Shown piece by piece: positions 33,423 to 42,877 of a stretch of 64,000 nucleotides of DNA (its first letter is position 1; the number at the start of each line of letters is the position of its first letter). The notes under the pieces are model-generated. The model had not been told where the DNA came from and searched no databases. It saw nothing but the letters and a program-made list of their open reading frames with translations. The DNA lies in NCBI RefSeq assembly GCF_030464885.1, contig NZ_JALPRJ010000001.1, forward strand, positions 186,001 through 250,000, written 5' to 3'. A program made the translations under genes and the position numbers. The DNA is from Caballeronia sp. SEWSISQ10-4 2. Lineage in GTDB: Bacteria > Pseudomonadota > Gammaproteobacteria > Burkholderiales > Burkholderiaceae.

Positions 33423-33983
33423 ATGTTGAAGCAGTCCCGATTCCTTGCCATCACCGCTGCTGCGCTCGCTTTATCGCTTGGCGCGGTCAACGCCGCCAGC
33501 GCAGCCGCGCCGGACGCGCAGCCGCCCGCAGGCCCGGGCATGATGGGCGGCCCCGGCGGTCATGACGGGCATAAAATGGAAATGCGGATGAAGAAAGAGT
33601 TGGACAAGTTGCACGGCCAACTGAATCTCAACGCAGACCAGGAAAAGCTGTGGCAATCCGCGCTCGAGACCATGAAGCAGAATCATGCGGCCATGCGTCA
33701 AAGCCACGAGCAGATGCGTGCACAAATGCAAACAGTCAAACAGCAACCCATCCTCGATCTGAACGCCATGTACGCGGCGCATCAGAAGATCGAGCAACAG
33801 AACGCCCAGTTGCGCGACCAGACCAGCGCCGCATGGCTTAACTTCTATAACGCGCTGAACGACCAGCAGAAAACCACGGTCAGCACGGCGCTCAAGCAGC
33901 GTTTTGCAAAAATGGAAGCGCGCCGGGAGCACTGGGGTGAGCACCGTGGCATGCAGGGAGGCGCGTCGGCGGCCAATCCTTGA
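33423..33983 (+). CDS. Spy/CpxP-like periplasmic protein
   Basis: AAAGGAG precedes the ATG; a signal peptide ends ASAAA (residues 1-28). A Gly/Met/His-rich stretch (GPGMMGGPGGHDGHKMEMRMKKEL) is followed by long amphipathic helices with the LTxxQ-like element LNLNADQEKLWQ and LNDQQKTTV. Spy and CpxP relatives are chaperones or sensors of periplasmic stress. The Met/His segment could bind metal. It diverges from the OmpR/EnvZ-type pair and is the likely target of that system (inference). Confidence 0.85.
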   Translation: MLKQSRFLAITAAALALSLGAVNAASAAAPDAQPPAGPGMMGGPGGHDGHKMEMRMKKELDKLHGQLNLNADQEKLWQSALETMKQNHAAMRQSHEQMRAQMQTVKQQPILDLNAMYAAHQKIEQQNAQLRDQTSAAWLNFYNALNDQQKTTVSTALKQRFAKMEARREHWGEHRGMQGGASAANP

Positions 33984-34010
33984 TCGTTGCTTAAGAATCA
34001 GCGACGAGGA

Positions 34011-34037
34011 TTGAACCGGCACGGTTCGCCGGTTCAA
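34011..34037 (+). terminator. Hairpin after the Spy-like gene
   Basis: TTGAACCGGC (34011-34020) pairs perfectly with GCCGGTTCAA (34028-34037) around a 7-base loop. There is no T tract, so termination efficiency is uncertain. Confidence 0.55.
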
Positions 34038-34163
34038 TCCAATGGCGTCCGACGAGCCGCCGACCCGCGGCCGGGCGAAACGATCGCAGTACGCCGCGGT
34101 ACACCGCAGTACACACCACGCTGCGGCAGCATCCGGACACCATCCGGGCAAATCGAAGCGCAC

Positions 34164-34200
34164 ATCAAAAAGGCCGCGGAATGACTTCCGCGGCCTTCTG
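34164..34200 (-). terminator. Terminator after the pirin gene
   Basis: AAGGCCGCGGAA (34170-34181), TGAC loop, TTCCGCGGCCTT; on the minus strand it ends in CCTTTTTG. Confidence 0.85.
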
Positions 34201-34245
34201 CCCATCTATCCAGCCGAAGCCGGCAAGACCAACCGCTAACGTCGT

Positions 34246-34944
34246 TTATGCCAGATCGAACAGGATGACTTCTGCGCCGGCGCCTTGATCCAGCGTGACC
34301 TTCGACACCCCTTCGAGCTTCGCAGCGTCGCCGGCAACCAGCGCTTCGCCGTTCACCGAAATCGCTCCCCGCGCTACGTGAACATAAACACGACGCCCCG
34401 CCGGCACGTCGAATTCGGCGCGCTCTTCGCCATCGAAAAGACCTGCGTAAACCTCAGCATCGGCACCCAGCTTCACGGCGCCATCCCGCCCATTCGGCGA
34501 TGCAATCACCCGCAGCCGGCCACGCTTTTCAGCGTCGTCGAAATGCTTCTCCTCGTAGTCCGGCGCATTGCCCATTGTGTCGGGGATGATCCAGATCTGC
34601 AGGAAATGCGCGGTCTCAGTGGCTGAGCCGTTGAACTCGCTGTGCCGCACGCCCGTGCCGGCGCTCATGCGCTGAACGTCGCCAGGATGGATGGTCGAGC
34701 CGTTGCCCATGCTGTCCTTATGCGCCAGTCCGCCTTCGAGCACATAACTGATGATCTCCATGTCGCGATGGCCGTGTGCCCCGAAACCCTGGCCGCCCGC
34801 GACGCGATCTTCGTTGATCACCCGCAGCGCGCCGAAATGCACGTGCTTCGGGTCGTCATAGCCGGCGAAAGAAAAGCTGTGATACGAATCGAGCCAGCCG
34901 TGGTTAGCGTGGCCGCGTTCATTGGCGCGTCGAATTTCGAACAT
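34246..34944 (-). CDS. Pirin-family cupin protein
   Basis: The start at 34944 follows GGGAG and opens MFEIRRANERGHANHGWLDSYHSFSFAGY, the usual pirin N-terminus; the extension to 35025 was rejected. The metal site is intact: HGHRDMEI supplies two His, RHSEFN supplies His and Glu. At 232 aa it matches E. coli YhhW, a quercetin 2,3-dioxygenase in vitro. Such pirins are cytosolic, and their natural substrates are mostly unknown. Confidence 0.92.
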   Translation of the reverse strand: MFEIRRANERGHANHGWLDSYHSFSFAGYDDPKHVHFGALRVINEDRVAGGQGFGAHGHRDMEIISYVLEGGLAHKDSMGNGSTIHPGDVQRMSAGTGVRHSEFNGSATETAHFLQIWIIPDTMGNAPDYEEKHFDDAEKRGRLRVIASPNGRDGAVKLGADAEVYAGLFDGEERAEFDVPAGRRVYVHVARGAISVNGEALVAGDAAKLEGVSKVTLDQGAGAEVILFDLA

Positions 34945-35450
34945 GTCGAACTCCCGGTGATATTGCGATGGAGAGAATGTAAGGGCGCACAGCCCGCTCG
35001 ACAACCGCCTGCGCGGGCACCACACCGTCCCGAAAATGCATGTAATCGTGACAATGCGTGGCGTTGCCCGGGGATATCGGAGAACCGGAAGCCTGGATCG
35101 ACGTCCGGGCGCTCACTGCGGCTTCGGGTAGAATACCGGCCTTTTCAGAGGTCGCCGGGTGCCGGAAGATTCTATGCCTCGCCGGAAAGCCGCGCCGGGA
35201 AAGCCTCGACGCGCAGCCGGAGATTTCAGCCGATGTCGCGGTTTTTTTCGGCTCTGAGGCCGTTCTCGGCAAAGCGCACCAATTTTGGACACCTAGAATA
35301 AGCACCGCCGAAGATGGTCGGGTGGCAGCGGGGCACCTAAGCGCGGTCGAAGCGACGACAATGGCGGCCACGCGAATTCAGGCAAAAAAACGCGGCTGAA
35401 CAGGCAACAGCAAAGGCCACGGCCCAAGCGCACGTCATCAAGGAATCACC
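34945..35450 (+). other. Non-coding region upstream of hisQ
   Basis: No convincing gene. The binding-protein gene expected ahead of hisQ is not present, not even as a recognisable remnant. Confidence 0.4.
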
Positions 35451-36140
35451 ATGTTTCTGCAAGGCTACGGGCCGCTTATCCTCTCGGGCACATGGCAAAC
35501 CGTCAAGCTGGCGGTCTTGTCGCTCGTGTTCGCATTCGTGATCGGCCTCCTTGGCGCGGCGGCGAAACTGTCGAGAAACCGCGTCTCGTCGGGCGTCGGT
35601 ACGATCTACACGACGCTCGTGCGCGGTGTTCCCGATCTCGTGCTCATGCTGCTGTTGTTCTACAGCATCCAGATCTGGCTCAATCACCTCACCGACTTCC
35701 TGGGCTGGGATCAGATCGATATCGACCCGTTCGTCGCCGGCGTCGTCGTGCTCGGTTTTATCTACGGCGCGTATTTCACCGAAACCTTCCGCGGTGCGTT
35801 TCTCTCGGTGCCGCGCGGCCAGCTTGAAGCGGGCGCGGCATACGGCATGACGCCGTGGCAAACCTTCTCGCGGATCATGTTTCCGCAGATGATGCGTTTC
35901 GCGCTGCCGGGCATCGGCAATAACTGGCAAGTGATGGTGAAAGCGACGGCCCTGGTGTCGATCATCGGTCTGGCGGACGTGGTGAAGGCCGCCCAGGACG
36001 CCGGCAAGGGCACGTTGCGGTTCTTCTTTTTCACGTTGCTCGCCGGCGCGGTTTATCTCGTGATCACGACGCTGTCGAATCTCGTGCTGATGTGGCTCGA
36101 ACGGCGTTACTCGTCGGGCGTGCGCAAGGCCGATCTTTAG
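35451..36140 (+). CDS. hisQ: Histidine/lysine/ornithine-type ABC permease, first subunit
   Basis: The 229-aa membrane protein has about five segments and the polar amino-acid permease loop GQLEAGAAYGMTPWQTFSRIMFPQMMRFALPG that docks on the ATPase. The N-terminus (GYGPLILSGTWQTVKLAVLSL) and IYGAYFTETFRGAFLSVPRG are typical of HisQ. It forms a heterodimer with HisM encoded 120 bases downstream. Substrate assignment to basic amino acids rests on overall resemblance to HisQM. Confidence 0.9.
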   Translation: MFLQGYGPLILSGTWQTVKLAVLSLVFAFVIGLLGAAAKLSRNRVSSGVGTIYTTLVRGVPDLVLMLLLFYSIQIWLNHLTDFLGWDQIDIDPFVAGVVVLGFIYGAYFTETFRGAFLSVPRGQLEAGAAYGMTPWQTFSRIMFPQMMRFALPGIGNNWQVMVKATALVSIIGLADVVKAAQDAGKGTLRFFFFTLLAGAVYLVITTLSNLVLMWLERRYSSGVRKADL

Positions 36141-36141
36141 C

Positions 36142-36176
36142 CATAAACGAGTCATAAACGAGTCGTAAGCGAGCCA
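36142..36176 (+). repeat. Degenerate tandem repeat between hisQ and hisM
   Basis: CATAAACGAGT is repeated with changes (CATAAACGAGT, CGTAAGCGAGC, CATAAGCAGC), an 11-base periodicity directly after the hisQ stop. Confidence 0.7.
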
Positions 36177-36260
36177 TAAGCAGCATGCGGCGTTTCTGTT
36201 CCAGCGCCCTCGCTCAAAGATAAAAACCAGCGAATCCAGACACCCCACGCGGCGGAATCC

Positions 36261-36974
36261 ATGCTCGACATCATCCAGGAATACTGGCGCAACTATTTGT
36301 TCACCGACGGTTATCGCGTCACCGGCCTTGCCATCACCTTGTGGCTGCTGGTTGTATCGATAGCGCTCGGCTTCTGCCTGTCGATCCCGTTGTCGGTCGC
36401 GCGGGTATCGAAAAACAAGTTTCTCTCGCGCGGCGTCTGGGTCTACACGTATATCTTTCGCGGCACGCCGCTCTACGTGCAACTGCTGCTCTGCTACACG
36501 GGCCTCTACAGCTTGCAGGTGGTCCGCGACCACGTGCTGCTCAACCAGTTTTTCCGCGATGGCATGCACTGCACGCTGCTCGCATTCACGCTGAACACCT
36601 GCGCGTACACGACCGAGATCTTCGCCGGCGCAATCCGCGCGACGCCTTACGGTGAGATCGAAGCGGCGCGTGCATACGGAATGTCGTCGTTCACGCTTTA
36701 CCGGCGCGTGATCCTGCCGTCGGCGCTGCGCCGGGCGCTCCCGTACTACAGCAACGAAGTGATCCTGATGCTGCATGCCACCACCGTCGCGTTCACCGCG
36801 ACCGTGCCGGACATCCTCAAGATCGCCCGCGATGTGAACTCCGCTACGTATCAGTCGTTCCAGGCGTTCGGCATCGCCGCCCTGCTCTATCTGTTTATCT
36901 CGTTCGCGCTCGTGTGGCTGTTTCGCCGTGCCGAGTATCACTGGCTCGCCTACTTGCGGCCGCAGGGTAAATAA
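36261..36974 (+). CDS. hisM: Histidine-type ABC permease, second subunit
   Basis: The 237-aa partner of HisQ opens [38 protein letters not shown]. It has the motif [13 protein letters not shown] and the coupling loop [32 protein letters not shown]. About five membrane segments are expected. The gene ends 20 bases before hisP, so hisQMP look co-transcribed. The spacing to hisQ (120 bases, with repeats) is unusually long. Confidence 0.9.
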   Translation: MLDIIQEYWRNYLFTDGYRVTGLAITLWLLVVSIALGFCLSIPLSVARVSKNKFLSRGVWVYTYIFRGTPLYVQLLLCYTGLYSLQVVRDHVLLNQFFRDGMHCTLLAFTLNTCAYTTEIFAGAIRATPYGEIEAARAYGMSSFTLYRRVILPSALRRALPYYSNEVILMLHATTVAFTATVPDILKIARDVNSATYQSFQAFGIAALLYLFISFALVWLFRRAEYHWLAYLRPQGK

Positions 36975-36994
36975 GCCTCAAGGATCGGCACATC

Positions 36995-37774
36995 ATGAAT
37001 ACACCGGCATCCAAGCTTTTCGTCGACGACCTGCACAAGCAGTACGGCGACAACGAGGTCCTGAAGGGCGTTTCGCTAAGGGCGAAAGCCGGCGATGTGA
37101 TCAGCATCATCGGCTCGTCGGGGTCGGGCAAGAGCACGATGCTTCGCTGCATCAACTTTCTGGAACAGCCGAACCAGGGCCGGATTTTCGTCGATGGCGA
37201 GGAGATCCGTACGCTCAAGGACAAGTACGGCGCGCTGAAAGTGGCTGAGCCCAAGCAGTTGCAGCGCATGCGCACACGCTTGTCCATGGTGTTCCAGCAC
37301 TTCAACTTGTGGTCGCACCTGAGCGTGATGGAAAACGTGATGGAAGCGCCGCTCAAGGTGCTGGGGTTATCGAAGCAGGAAGCCCAGGACCGGGCACGCA
37401 GGTATCTCGAGAAAGTGGGACTGGCTCCTCGGCTGGAAAAACAGTATCCATCGCATCTGTCGGGCGGCCAGCAGCAACGCGTGGCGATTGCGCGTGCGCT
37501 GGCCATGCATCCCGACGTCATGCTCTTCGATGAACCCACCTCTGCGCTCGATCCCGAACTGGTGGGTGAAGTGCTGAAGGTGATGCAGACGCTGGCCGAG
37601 GAAGGCCGCACGATGATCGTGGTGACGCACGAAATGGCGTTCGCCCGCAACGTGTCGAATCACGTGGTGTTCCTGCATCAGGGACGTATTGAGGAGGAAG
37701 GACATCCCGACGCCGTTTTCGGCAATCCCCGCAGCGAGCGCCTCAGGCAATTTCTGTCGGGCAGCCTGAAGTAA
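36995..37774 (+). CDS. hisP: Amino-acid ABC transporter ATPase
   Basis: The 259-aa ATPase has Walker [11 protein letters not shown]-loop [21 protein letters not shown], signature LSGGQQQR, Walker [13 protein letters not shown] and the His switch VVTHEMAF. The HisP-type insertion [23 protein letters not shown] sits between Walker A and the Q-loop, as in Salmonella HisP. It powers HisQM. The periplasmic binding protein must come from elsewhere. A terminator follows. Confidence 0.93.
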   Translation: MNTPASKLFVDDLHKQYGDNEVLKGVSLRAKAGDVISIIGSSGSGKSTMLRCINFLEQPNQGRIFVDGEEIRTLKDKYGALKVAEPKQLQRMRTRLSMVFQHFNLWSHLSVMENVMEAPLKVLGLSKQEAQDRARRYLEKVGLAPRLEKQYPSHLSGGQQQRVAIARALAMHPDVMLFDEPTSALDPELVGEVLKVMQTLAEEGRTMIVVTHEMAFARNVSNHVVFLHQGRIEEEGHPDAVFGNPRSERLRQFLSGSLK

Positions 37775-37802
37775 AACTACATGCAACCGGAGATGGAAAT
37801 CT

Positions 37803-37830
37803 GAAAGCGCCCCAAGGGGCGCTTTTTTAG
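37803..37830 (+). terminator. Terminator after hisP
   Basis: AAAGCGCCCC and GGGGCGCTTT pair around AA and are followed by a T run. Confidence 0.9.
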
Positions 37831-38181
37831 TTGTTATATCTAAACACGCACTCGTTTTTAAGCTCCGGCGTATTAACCTCACGCGCATCGTCCGTCAATA
37901 GAGGCAATCCATAGCGTTAAGATTAAAGAGCGCTGACTTCCTTATCCCATAAGGCTTTTCGAGTCGTTTCCCATAGTTTGTGCAATCTCGCAACACACCA
38001 ATCATTGCATTTTCGAGACAGAAAGTAGGCAAACAACAATTTTCTTGGCGGCACAAAGGTATTTTGCTAAATTAGTAATCAAAGTACGGAAACGAAGTTC
38101 ATTAAAAGTAGTTTTACTTCAAAAAGAACTGAGGAGACACCAATCCCAAAGGTTGGTTGTGACGCGGGAGGATCATTCGAC
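37831..38181 (+). other. AT-rich region upstream of the porin
   Basis: This stretch is clearly richer in A and T than its surroundings, with no convincing gene. It probably carries the porin promoter and regulatory sites; no unambiguous -35/-10 pair was fixed. Confidence 0.45.
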
Positions 38182-38295
38182 ATGCCGCCCCACGTCACGG
38201 ACACCGCCCCTTCGGGTGTCACCCCTCTAAATAGTTTCCGGTTCGGTGCGCTGACACCGAACCAATACCGCCGCACTTGGGCTTCTATTTTTTGA
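38182..38295 (+). CDS. Possible porin leader ORF, 37 aa
   Basis: An ATG at 38182 follows GGGAGG at eleven bases and opens MPPHVTDTAPSGVTPLNSF; the stop at 38293-38295 lies 17 bases before the porin ATG. It overlaps two hairpins, GACACC/GGTGTC (about 38199-38220) and GGTTCGGTG/CACCGAACC (38240-38263). It could be a coupled leader peptide or simply an open frame in a structured 5' leader. Confidence 0.3.
   Translation: MPPHVTDTAPSGVTPLNSFRFGALTPNQYRRTWASIF
38240..38263 (+). promoter_or_regulatory. Hairpin in the porin 5' leader
   Basis: GGTTCGGTG (38240-38248) pairs perfectly with CACCGAACC (38255-38263) around a 6-base loop, 50 bases before the porin start. No T tract follows directly, so an RNA stability or translation role is more likely than termination. 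Confidence 0.5.
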
Positions 38296-38312
38296 CAGGG
38301 TTGGAGGAGATG

Positions 38313-39428
38313 ATGAAGAAAGCTTTGCTCGCGGCTTCGCTGCTGACGGTCGGCGTTGCGGCACACGCCCAAAGTAGCGTGACGCTCTATGGCCGGCTCG
38401 ACGCCGGTCTGGAATACATGACGGGCGTGCCGACAACCTCGGCTACTGCTGGCGGCGCTGCTACCGGCAGCGGACACCGCTTCCGCGCAGAATCGGGCGA
38501 CTGGGGTACCAGCCTGTGGGGTATGAAGGGCGTTGAAGATCTGGGTGGCGGCAACAAGGCCGTGTTCCAGTTGGAAGGCAGCTTCAACACCATGACCGGC
38601 GCGGGCCCGGGCGGTGGCGGCCTCTTCAATCGCTGGGCGACAGTCGGTATCGCCAATGACCAGTTCGGTACCTTCTTGCTGGGTCGCGAACTCTTCATCT
38701 CGAACGGCGTGTGGGACTTCGATCCGTTCGGTCAGTCGAACTGGTCGTCGGCTTCGCTGGTACGTGGCCGCAACTGGCCGCAATCGAGCAACAACGTGTC
38801 GTACCAATCGCCGAAGATCGCAGGCTTTGACTTCTACGGTCAGTACGCCTTGTCGAACGCAACGAGCTGGAACGGTAACGGCACGACGGCTCAGGGCCGT
38901 GAGGCTGGTGCGCAGATCACGTACACGGCATCGCTGTTCCAGATCCGTGGCCTGTACGACGAAATTCGCAACCCGGCCAACGGCGCGCTTACCGACCCGT
39001 ACAACTTCTCGCGTGAATACATGCTCGGCGCGAACGTGTTCCTGGGCCAATTCAAGTTGCAGGCCGTGTATCAGGCATCGCGTACTTCAGGCGGCGCAGC
39101 ATCAACGTCGGTGTCCGGTTCGACCTCAACCGATCAGGAATGGGGTGGCGTAACGTGGCAAGCAACGCCGGCTGCAGCTTTGATCGCAGCGGTCTATCAC
39201 GTCAATGCGAACAAGGGCGGCGGCAACGGCAACATCTACACCGTTGGTGGCACGTACAACCTGTCGAAGCGCACGCTGCTCGACATCCAGATCGCGACAG
39301 TGCGCAACAGCAAGACGGCCAACTACGGCCTGAACGCGAACGCTGCGGGTGACACGGTTTCCACCGACAACCCGCTGCCGGGTCACAGCCAGTCTGGTGT
39401 GTACGCTGGTATCCAGCACTCGTTCTAA
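38313..39428 (+). CDS. Outer-membrane general porin (OmpC family)
   Basis: The second ATG (38313) is best spaced from GGAGGAG and gives MKKALLAASLLTVGVAAHAQSSVTLYGRLDAGLEY, a signal peptide followed by the first barrel strand. The 371-aa protein has the beta-proteobacterial 16-strand porin pattern: SSVTLYG, SLWGMKGVEDLGGGNKAVFQLE, LFNRWATVGIANDQFGTFLLGRE in the L3 region, and the terminal GVYAGIQHSF with closing Phe for barrel assembly. It forms trimeric water-filled channels. A terminator follows. Confidence 0.95.
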   Translation: MKKALLAASLLTVGVAAHAQSSVTLYGRLDAGLEYMTGVPTTSATAGGAATGSGHRFRAESGDWGTSLWGMKGVEDLGGGNKAVFQLEGSFNTMTGAGPGGGGLFNRWATVGIANDQFGTFLLGRELFISNGVWDFDPFGQSNWSSASLVRGRNWPQSSNNVSYQSPKIAGFDFYGQYALSNATSWNGNGTTAQGREAGAQITYTASLFQIRGLYDEIRNPANGALTDPYNFSREYMLGANVFLGQFKLQAVYQASRTSGGAASTSVSGSTSTDQEWGGVTWQATPAAALIAAVYHVNANKGGGNGNIYTVGGTYNLSKRTLLDIQIATVRNSKTANYGLNANAAGDTVSTDNPLPGHSQSGVYAGIQHSF

Positions 39429-39504
39429 GCTGAACGAAATAGCCGGAGCAAGGGCGACAGAGAGAGACTTATAAGGTTTTCACGCTGCTGCGAGAGGCGC
39501 GTAT

Positions 39505-39545
39505 CGGTGCGGTGTCCGAAAGGGCATCGCACCGTTTTTTATTTT
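39505..39545 (+). terminator. Terminator after the porin gene
   Basis: CGGTGCG (39505-39511) pairs with CGCACCG (39528-39534), followed by TTTTTTATTTTT. Confidence 0.88.
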
Positions 39546-39565
39546 TGTCGGCACCAGCGAAGGGG

Positions 39566-39919
39566 GCGTTCGCACTCGGGGTTGGGGGTTGGGGGTTGGG
39601 GTTTCGGGTTCTTGCGCTCGTGGGAGGGGGTTGGTGCCGGGTTGCTGCTTTCAGTGTTAGTGGGCTGCGGGAGTTAGCTGATTTTTTTTATCACTATTAG
39701 CCACTGTGCGTGGCAGCACGTCATTTCTTTGTAAACGCGCAAAGAAACGAAGCAAAGAAACGCGTTTCCAACCACGGGCAAGTTAGTGTCCCTAGCGTGC
39801 AGGCTAGAAGTTTTTGGCACCTGATAGCACGGTGCTCGCCAGACTCACCAATGCTTGAAACCCTCCTTCTCGCGAATCCCGACACGAACACGCTTCGCCA
39901 CCAACACTCTCGGGCAAGT
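39566..39919 (+). repeat. Dispersed non-coding repeat, copy C
   Basis: It carries the same ordered blocks as copy A (22461-22780), with a longer GGGGTTG-repeat near its start and an added CAAAGAAACGAAG unit in the middle. It begins about 20 bases after the porin terminator, again directly downstream of a gene end. It is the longest of the three copies. Confidence 0.85.
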
Positions 39920-40003
39920 TCAAGCGCCCCAAAAACCCGTACCGCTTCTTGTCTCTTGTGTCATCTGTGTCATTTGCGCGCTTTGCGTTCGGCCAGCCCC
40001 AAA

Positions 40004-40042
40004 CACAAAAGCCGCCGATGCGAATCTCGCATCGGCGGCCTC
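40004..40042 (-). terminator. Terminator after glk-hexR
   Basis: GCCGCCGATGCGA (40011-40023) pairs perfectly with TCGCATCGGCGGC (40027-40039). On the minus strand TTTTGTG follows. Confidence 0.88.
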
Positions 40043-40068
40043 TTACTGCCGCAGTCAATCAAACGCCG

Positions 40069-41997
40069 TTAATCACGTGCTATGCCCGCCGCGCCGTGAC
40101 TCAGCCAGTCAAGCACTGCGCCCGTGTCGTCGTCGCCCGCTTCCCGCACCTTCGTCATCGCCTCACTCACGTCAGCGCTCGCGTTCGGCACCGCTCGACG
40201 GATCGCCACGCCAACCGCAAGAATGTCGATCATCACGAGATGCAGAATGCGCGAAATCATCGACATCTGTGATTCACGAATCTCAATGTGATCGGTTTCC
40301 AGCGCCACCGTCGCGCGCTTCGCCAACGGCGTGTTGCTCGACGTAATGGCCACGACCGTCGCGCCCTGCTGCATCGCAATCTCAAGCACACGCAACAACT
40401 CAGGCGCACGCCCCGACTTCGATACAGCCACAATCACATCGCCCTTGCCCAGCAACGCCGCCGACGCCGCCTGCATGTACAGGTCGCCATAAGCAATGGT
40501 CGGGATACCAAAACGGAAGAACTTGTAGTGCGCGTCCTGCGCCACGATGTTCGAATTGCCCAACCCATAAAACTCGATTCGCCGGGCACCATTAAGGATA
40601 TCGATGGCACGTTCCACGTGATCGAAGTTCAGGTGCTCACGCAGTTGCAGGATGGCCGACACGGTATTGTCGAGCACCTTCGCGCCGAAATCCGTGGCGG
40701 TGTCGCCAAGATGCACCTGGCTGTGACTCACCGGTATCGTGCCGGTCAAACCCGTCGCCAGCTTCAGCTTGAAATCCGACAAGCCCTGGCAACCGAGCGA
40801 CCGGCAAAAACGGATCACCGTCGGCTGGCTGACGTCAGCTTTGCGAGCAATATCGATAATCGGATCATTGATGATCGAACGCGGATGGTTCAGCGCAAGG
40901 TCGGCCACACGGCGCTCGGCAGGCGTCAATGCATCGCGCATCTGGCGGATACGCTCGAACACCGCGGACGAGCCGCCGTTCGCGCGATTCGACAGTTGCT
41001 CGGACAGAATCGCCGATACCCCGAGAAACGCCGGATATTCCGCCGTGATGATGAACGTGGGCACGCTCGACAAATACTGCTGAAAGCGCCCTTTCGCTTC
41101 AAAGCGCTCGCGAAACGGCGACTTCGTGAACAACTCGCCCAGCTTCAGCACCACCCCGCCGCCAATAAATATCCCGCCCAGCGCACCCAACGTCACCGCG
41201 ATATTGCCGGCAAACGTGCCGAGAATCCCGCAGAAACAATTGACGGTTTCAAGTGCGAGCGCCTCGCCATCGTGCGCGCGCTGCGTGATGCCGGCCGATT
41301 CGAGATCGTCCGGCACGCTCACGCCATCGCGGTCGGCAAGCGCCTGATAAATCAGCAAAAGACCGGGGCCAGCCGCCACGCGTTCGAACGACACATGCGG
41401 CCATTTCATGCGCGCAAACCGCATCACCAGGTCTTCGCGTTCATTCGACGGCGCGAAGCTCGCATGGCCACCTTCGCTGCCAAGTGCGATCCAGCGGTCA
41501 TCGGCAGGAATCAGGCCGGACACGCCCAGGCCCGTACCCGGCCCAAGCAAGCCGATCACACTGTTCTGCCGGCGTGAACCGCCGCCGACTTGCACCCGCT
41601 GTGCATCGGTCAGGCCAGGCAACGCCATGGCCAAAGCGGTGAAGTCGTTGACGACCAGCAGCGTGTCGAAGCCAAGCGCGCGGCGCGTGGCCTCGATCGA
41701 AAAGCTCCAGTCGTGATTCGTCATCGAGACGTGATCGCCGTCCACCGGATTCGCGATCGCCACGGCCGCGTGATTGACGCGGCTCACCTTGATGTCCTTC
41801 AGATATTGCTGCATCGCTTCAGCAATGCCCGGATAGTCGCGGCCGGGATACACGCGGATTTCGCCAATCACGCCCGGCGCCGCTTCGAGCGCAAAACGCG
41901 CGTTCGTGCCGCCAACATCGGCCAAAAGCCTTGGTCCGTCGGCGTGCTGACTTCCGGCCGCTACCGGTACGGCCTTACTTTGCACACCAGTAGACAT
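40069..41997 (-). CDS. glk: Glucokinase fused to RpiR/HexR-type regulator
   Basis: The 642-aa protein starts at 41997 (AGGAG upstream). Residues about 20-335 form glucokinase: [14 protein letters not shown] phosphate loop, catalytic Asp in [10 protein letters not shown], and [11 protein letters not shown]. Residues about 350-425 are an RpiR helix-turn-helix ([22 protein letters not shown]). About 460-600 form a SIS sugar-phosphate domain ([31 protein letters not shown]). The fusion is known in Burkholderia. It phosphorylates glucose and, by its HexR half, should repress the adjacent glucose genes through the palindrome at 44394. It overlaps pgl by 23 bases. Confidence 0.95.
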   Translation of the reverse strand: MSTGVQSKAVPVAAGSQHADGPRLLADVGGTNARFALEAAPGVIGEIRVYPGRDYPGIAEAMQQYLKDIKVSRVNHAAVAIANPVDGDHVSMTNHDWSFSIEATRRALGFDTLLVVNDFTALAMALPGLTDAQRVQVGGGSRRQNSVIGLLGPGTGLGVSGLIPADDRWIALGSEGGHASFAPSNEREDLVMRFARMKWPHVSFERVAAGPGLLLIYQALADRDGVSVPDDLESAGITQRAHDGEALALETVNCFCGILGTFAGNIAVTLGALGGIFIGGGVVLKLGELFTKSPFRERFEAKGRFQQYLSSVPTFIITAEYPAFLGVSAILSEQLSNRANGGSSAVFERIRQMRDALTPAERRVADLALNHPRSIINDPIIDIARKADVSQPTVIRFCRSLGCQGLSDFKLKLATGLTGTIPVSHSQVHLGDTATDFGAKVLDNTVSAILQLREHLNFDHVERAIDILNGARRIEFYGLGNSNIVAQDAHYKFFRFGIPTIAYGDLYMQAASAALLGKGDVIVAVSKSGRAPELLRVLEIAMQQGATVVAITSSNTPLAKRATVALETDHIEIRESQMSMISRILHLVMIDILAVGVAIRRAVPNASADVSEAMTKVREAGDDDTGAVLDWLSHGAAGIARD

Positions 41998-42697
41998 CGA
42001 GCCTGACTCCTTGAGCATTAGCCAACGTCGAGATGGCGTTTTTTTGCGGCGCGGCAAGCGCAGCGTTTAGTACATCCAGCTTCTTCTGGCCACTAATGAA
42101 CAGATAGAGCTGCTTGACGTCTTTGAGCGCAGACATCGACAAGGAAACACGCGCGTGCGGCGCACTGCCCGGATGAACCGAGATAAACCGGTCAGCGGTC
42201 GATATGGCGAAATCCCACTCGGGCGCATCGGCGAAAATGGACGCCGTATGCCCGTCTTCACCCATGCCGAGCACGGCGACATCCGGCACCCGGCGCTGTG
42301 CATCTGCGTTCAGGTCGGCAATGTGCGCGTCCAGCGGACGCGACGTGTCCACCAGCGGCAGGAAATAGGCGCCGCTCGCCGCGTTCTGCAACAGCGTTTC
42401 ATGCGCGAGGCGCGCATTGCTTGCGCTGTCGGTCTCCGGCACCCAGCGGTCGTCGACCAGGGTGACGTCGATATGCGCCCAGTCGAGCGCGCGGGTCGAA
42501 AGGGTTTGCAAGAATGGCTTCGGGCTCGTGCCGCCCGATACGGCGAGCGTTGCGTGTTGGGTGCGGTTGCCAGCCACAGCGGCATCTGCCGACGCCGCTC
42601 CGCGAGCCGCGAGCGTTGCGGTAAGCGCGTCGCCTACCGCTTCTGCCAATGCGTCGGATTGGACGCTTGGCTCGTCAAAAGTATGAAGCTCGATCAC
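41975..42697 (-). CDS. pgl: 6-phosphogluconolactonase
   Basis: The GTG at 42697 follows GGAGGA perfectly and gives [12 protein letters not shown]; the extension to 42838 was rejected. The 240-aa enzyme hydrolyses 6-phosphogluconolactone, the second step of the oxidative pentose-phosphate and Entner-Doudoroff routes. Family blocks are [26 protein letters not shown] and [15 protein letters not shown]. It lies between zwf and glk-hexR in one leftward operon and overlaps the glk start. Confidence 0.94.
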   Translation of the reverse strand: MIELHTFDEPSVQSDALAEAVGDALTATLAARGAASADAAVAGNRTQHATLAVSGGTSPKPFLQTLSTRALDWAHIDVTLVDDRWVPETDSASNARLAHETLLQNAASGAYFLPLVDTSRPLDAHIADLNADAQRRVPDVAVLGMGEDGHTASIFADAPEWDFAISTADRFISVHPGSAPHARVSLSMSALKDVKQLYLFISGQKKLDVLNAALAAPQKNAISTLANAQGVRLDVYWCAK

Positions 42698-42877
42698 TGC
42701 TCCTCCATGCTGCCTTGTTTTGGTTTCATTTCGCCCGTTGCGACAACGCTTGAACCCGCTTCTGCGTCGCGCAACAGGATTTGTCTCGGCTTTAATTGCA
42801 ACATGTCTACAGCACGTACGTCTTAGAACACGTTCCACCGACCCATTACAACGGTCTCAACTCCAGCTTCTCCAGCT

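Noticed and set aside
39710..40072. Open frames inside the dispersed repeat, such as the one opening MAARHFFVNAQRNEAKK
   Set aside because: Copies A and B interrupt or shift these frames while keeping the nucleotide blocks, so the conservation is at DNA or RNA level.
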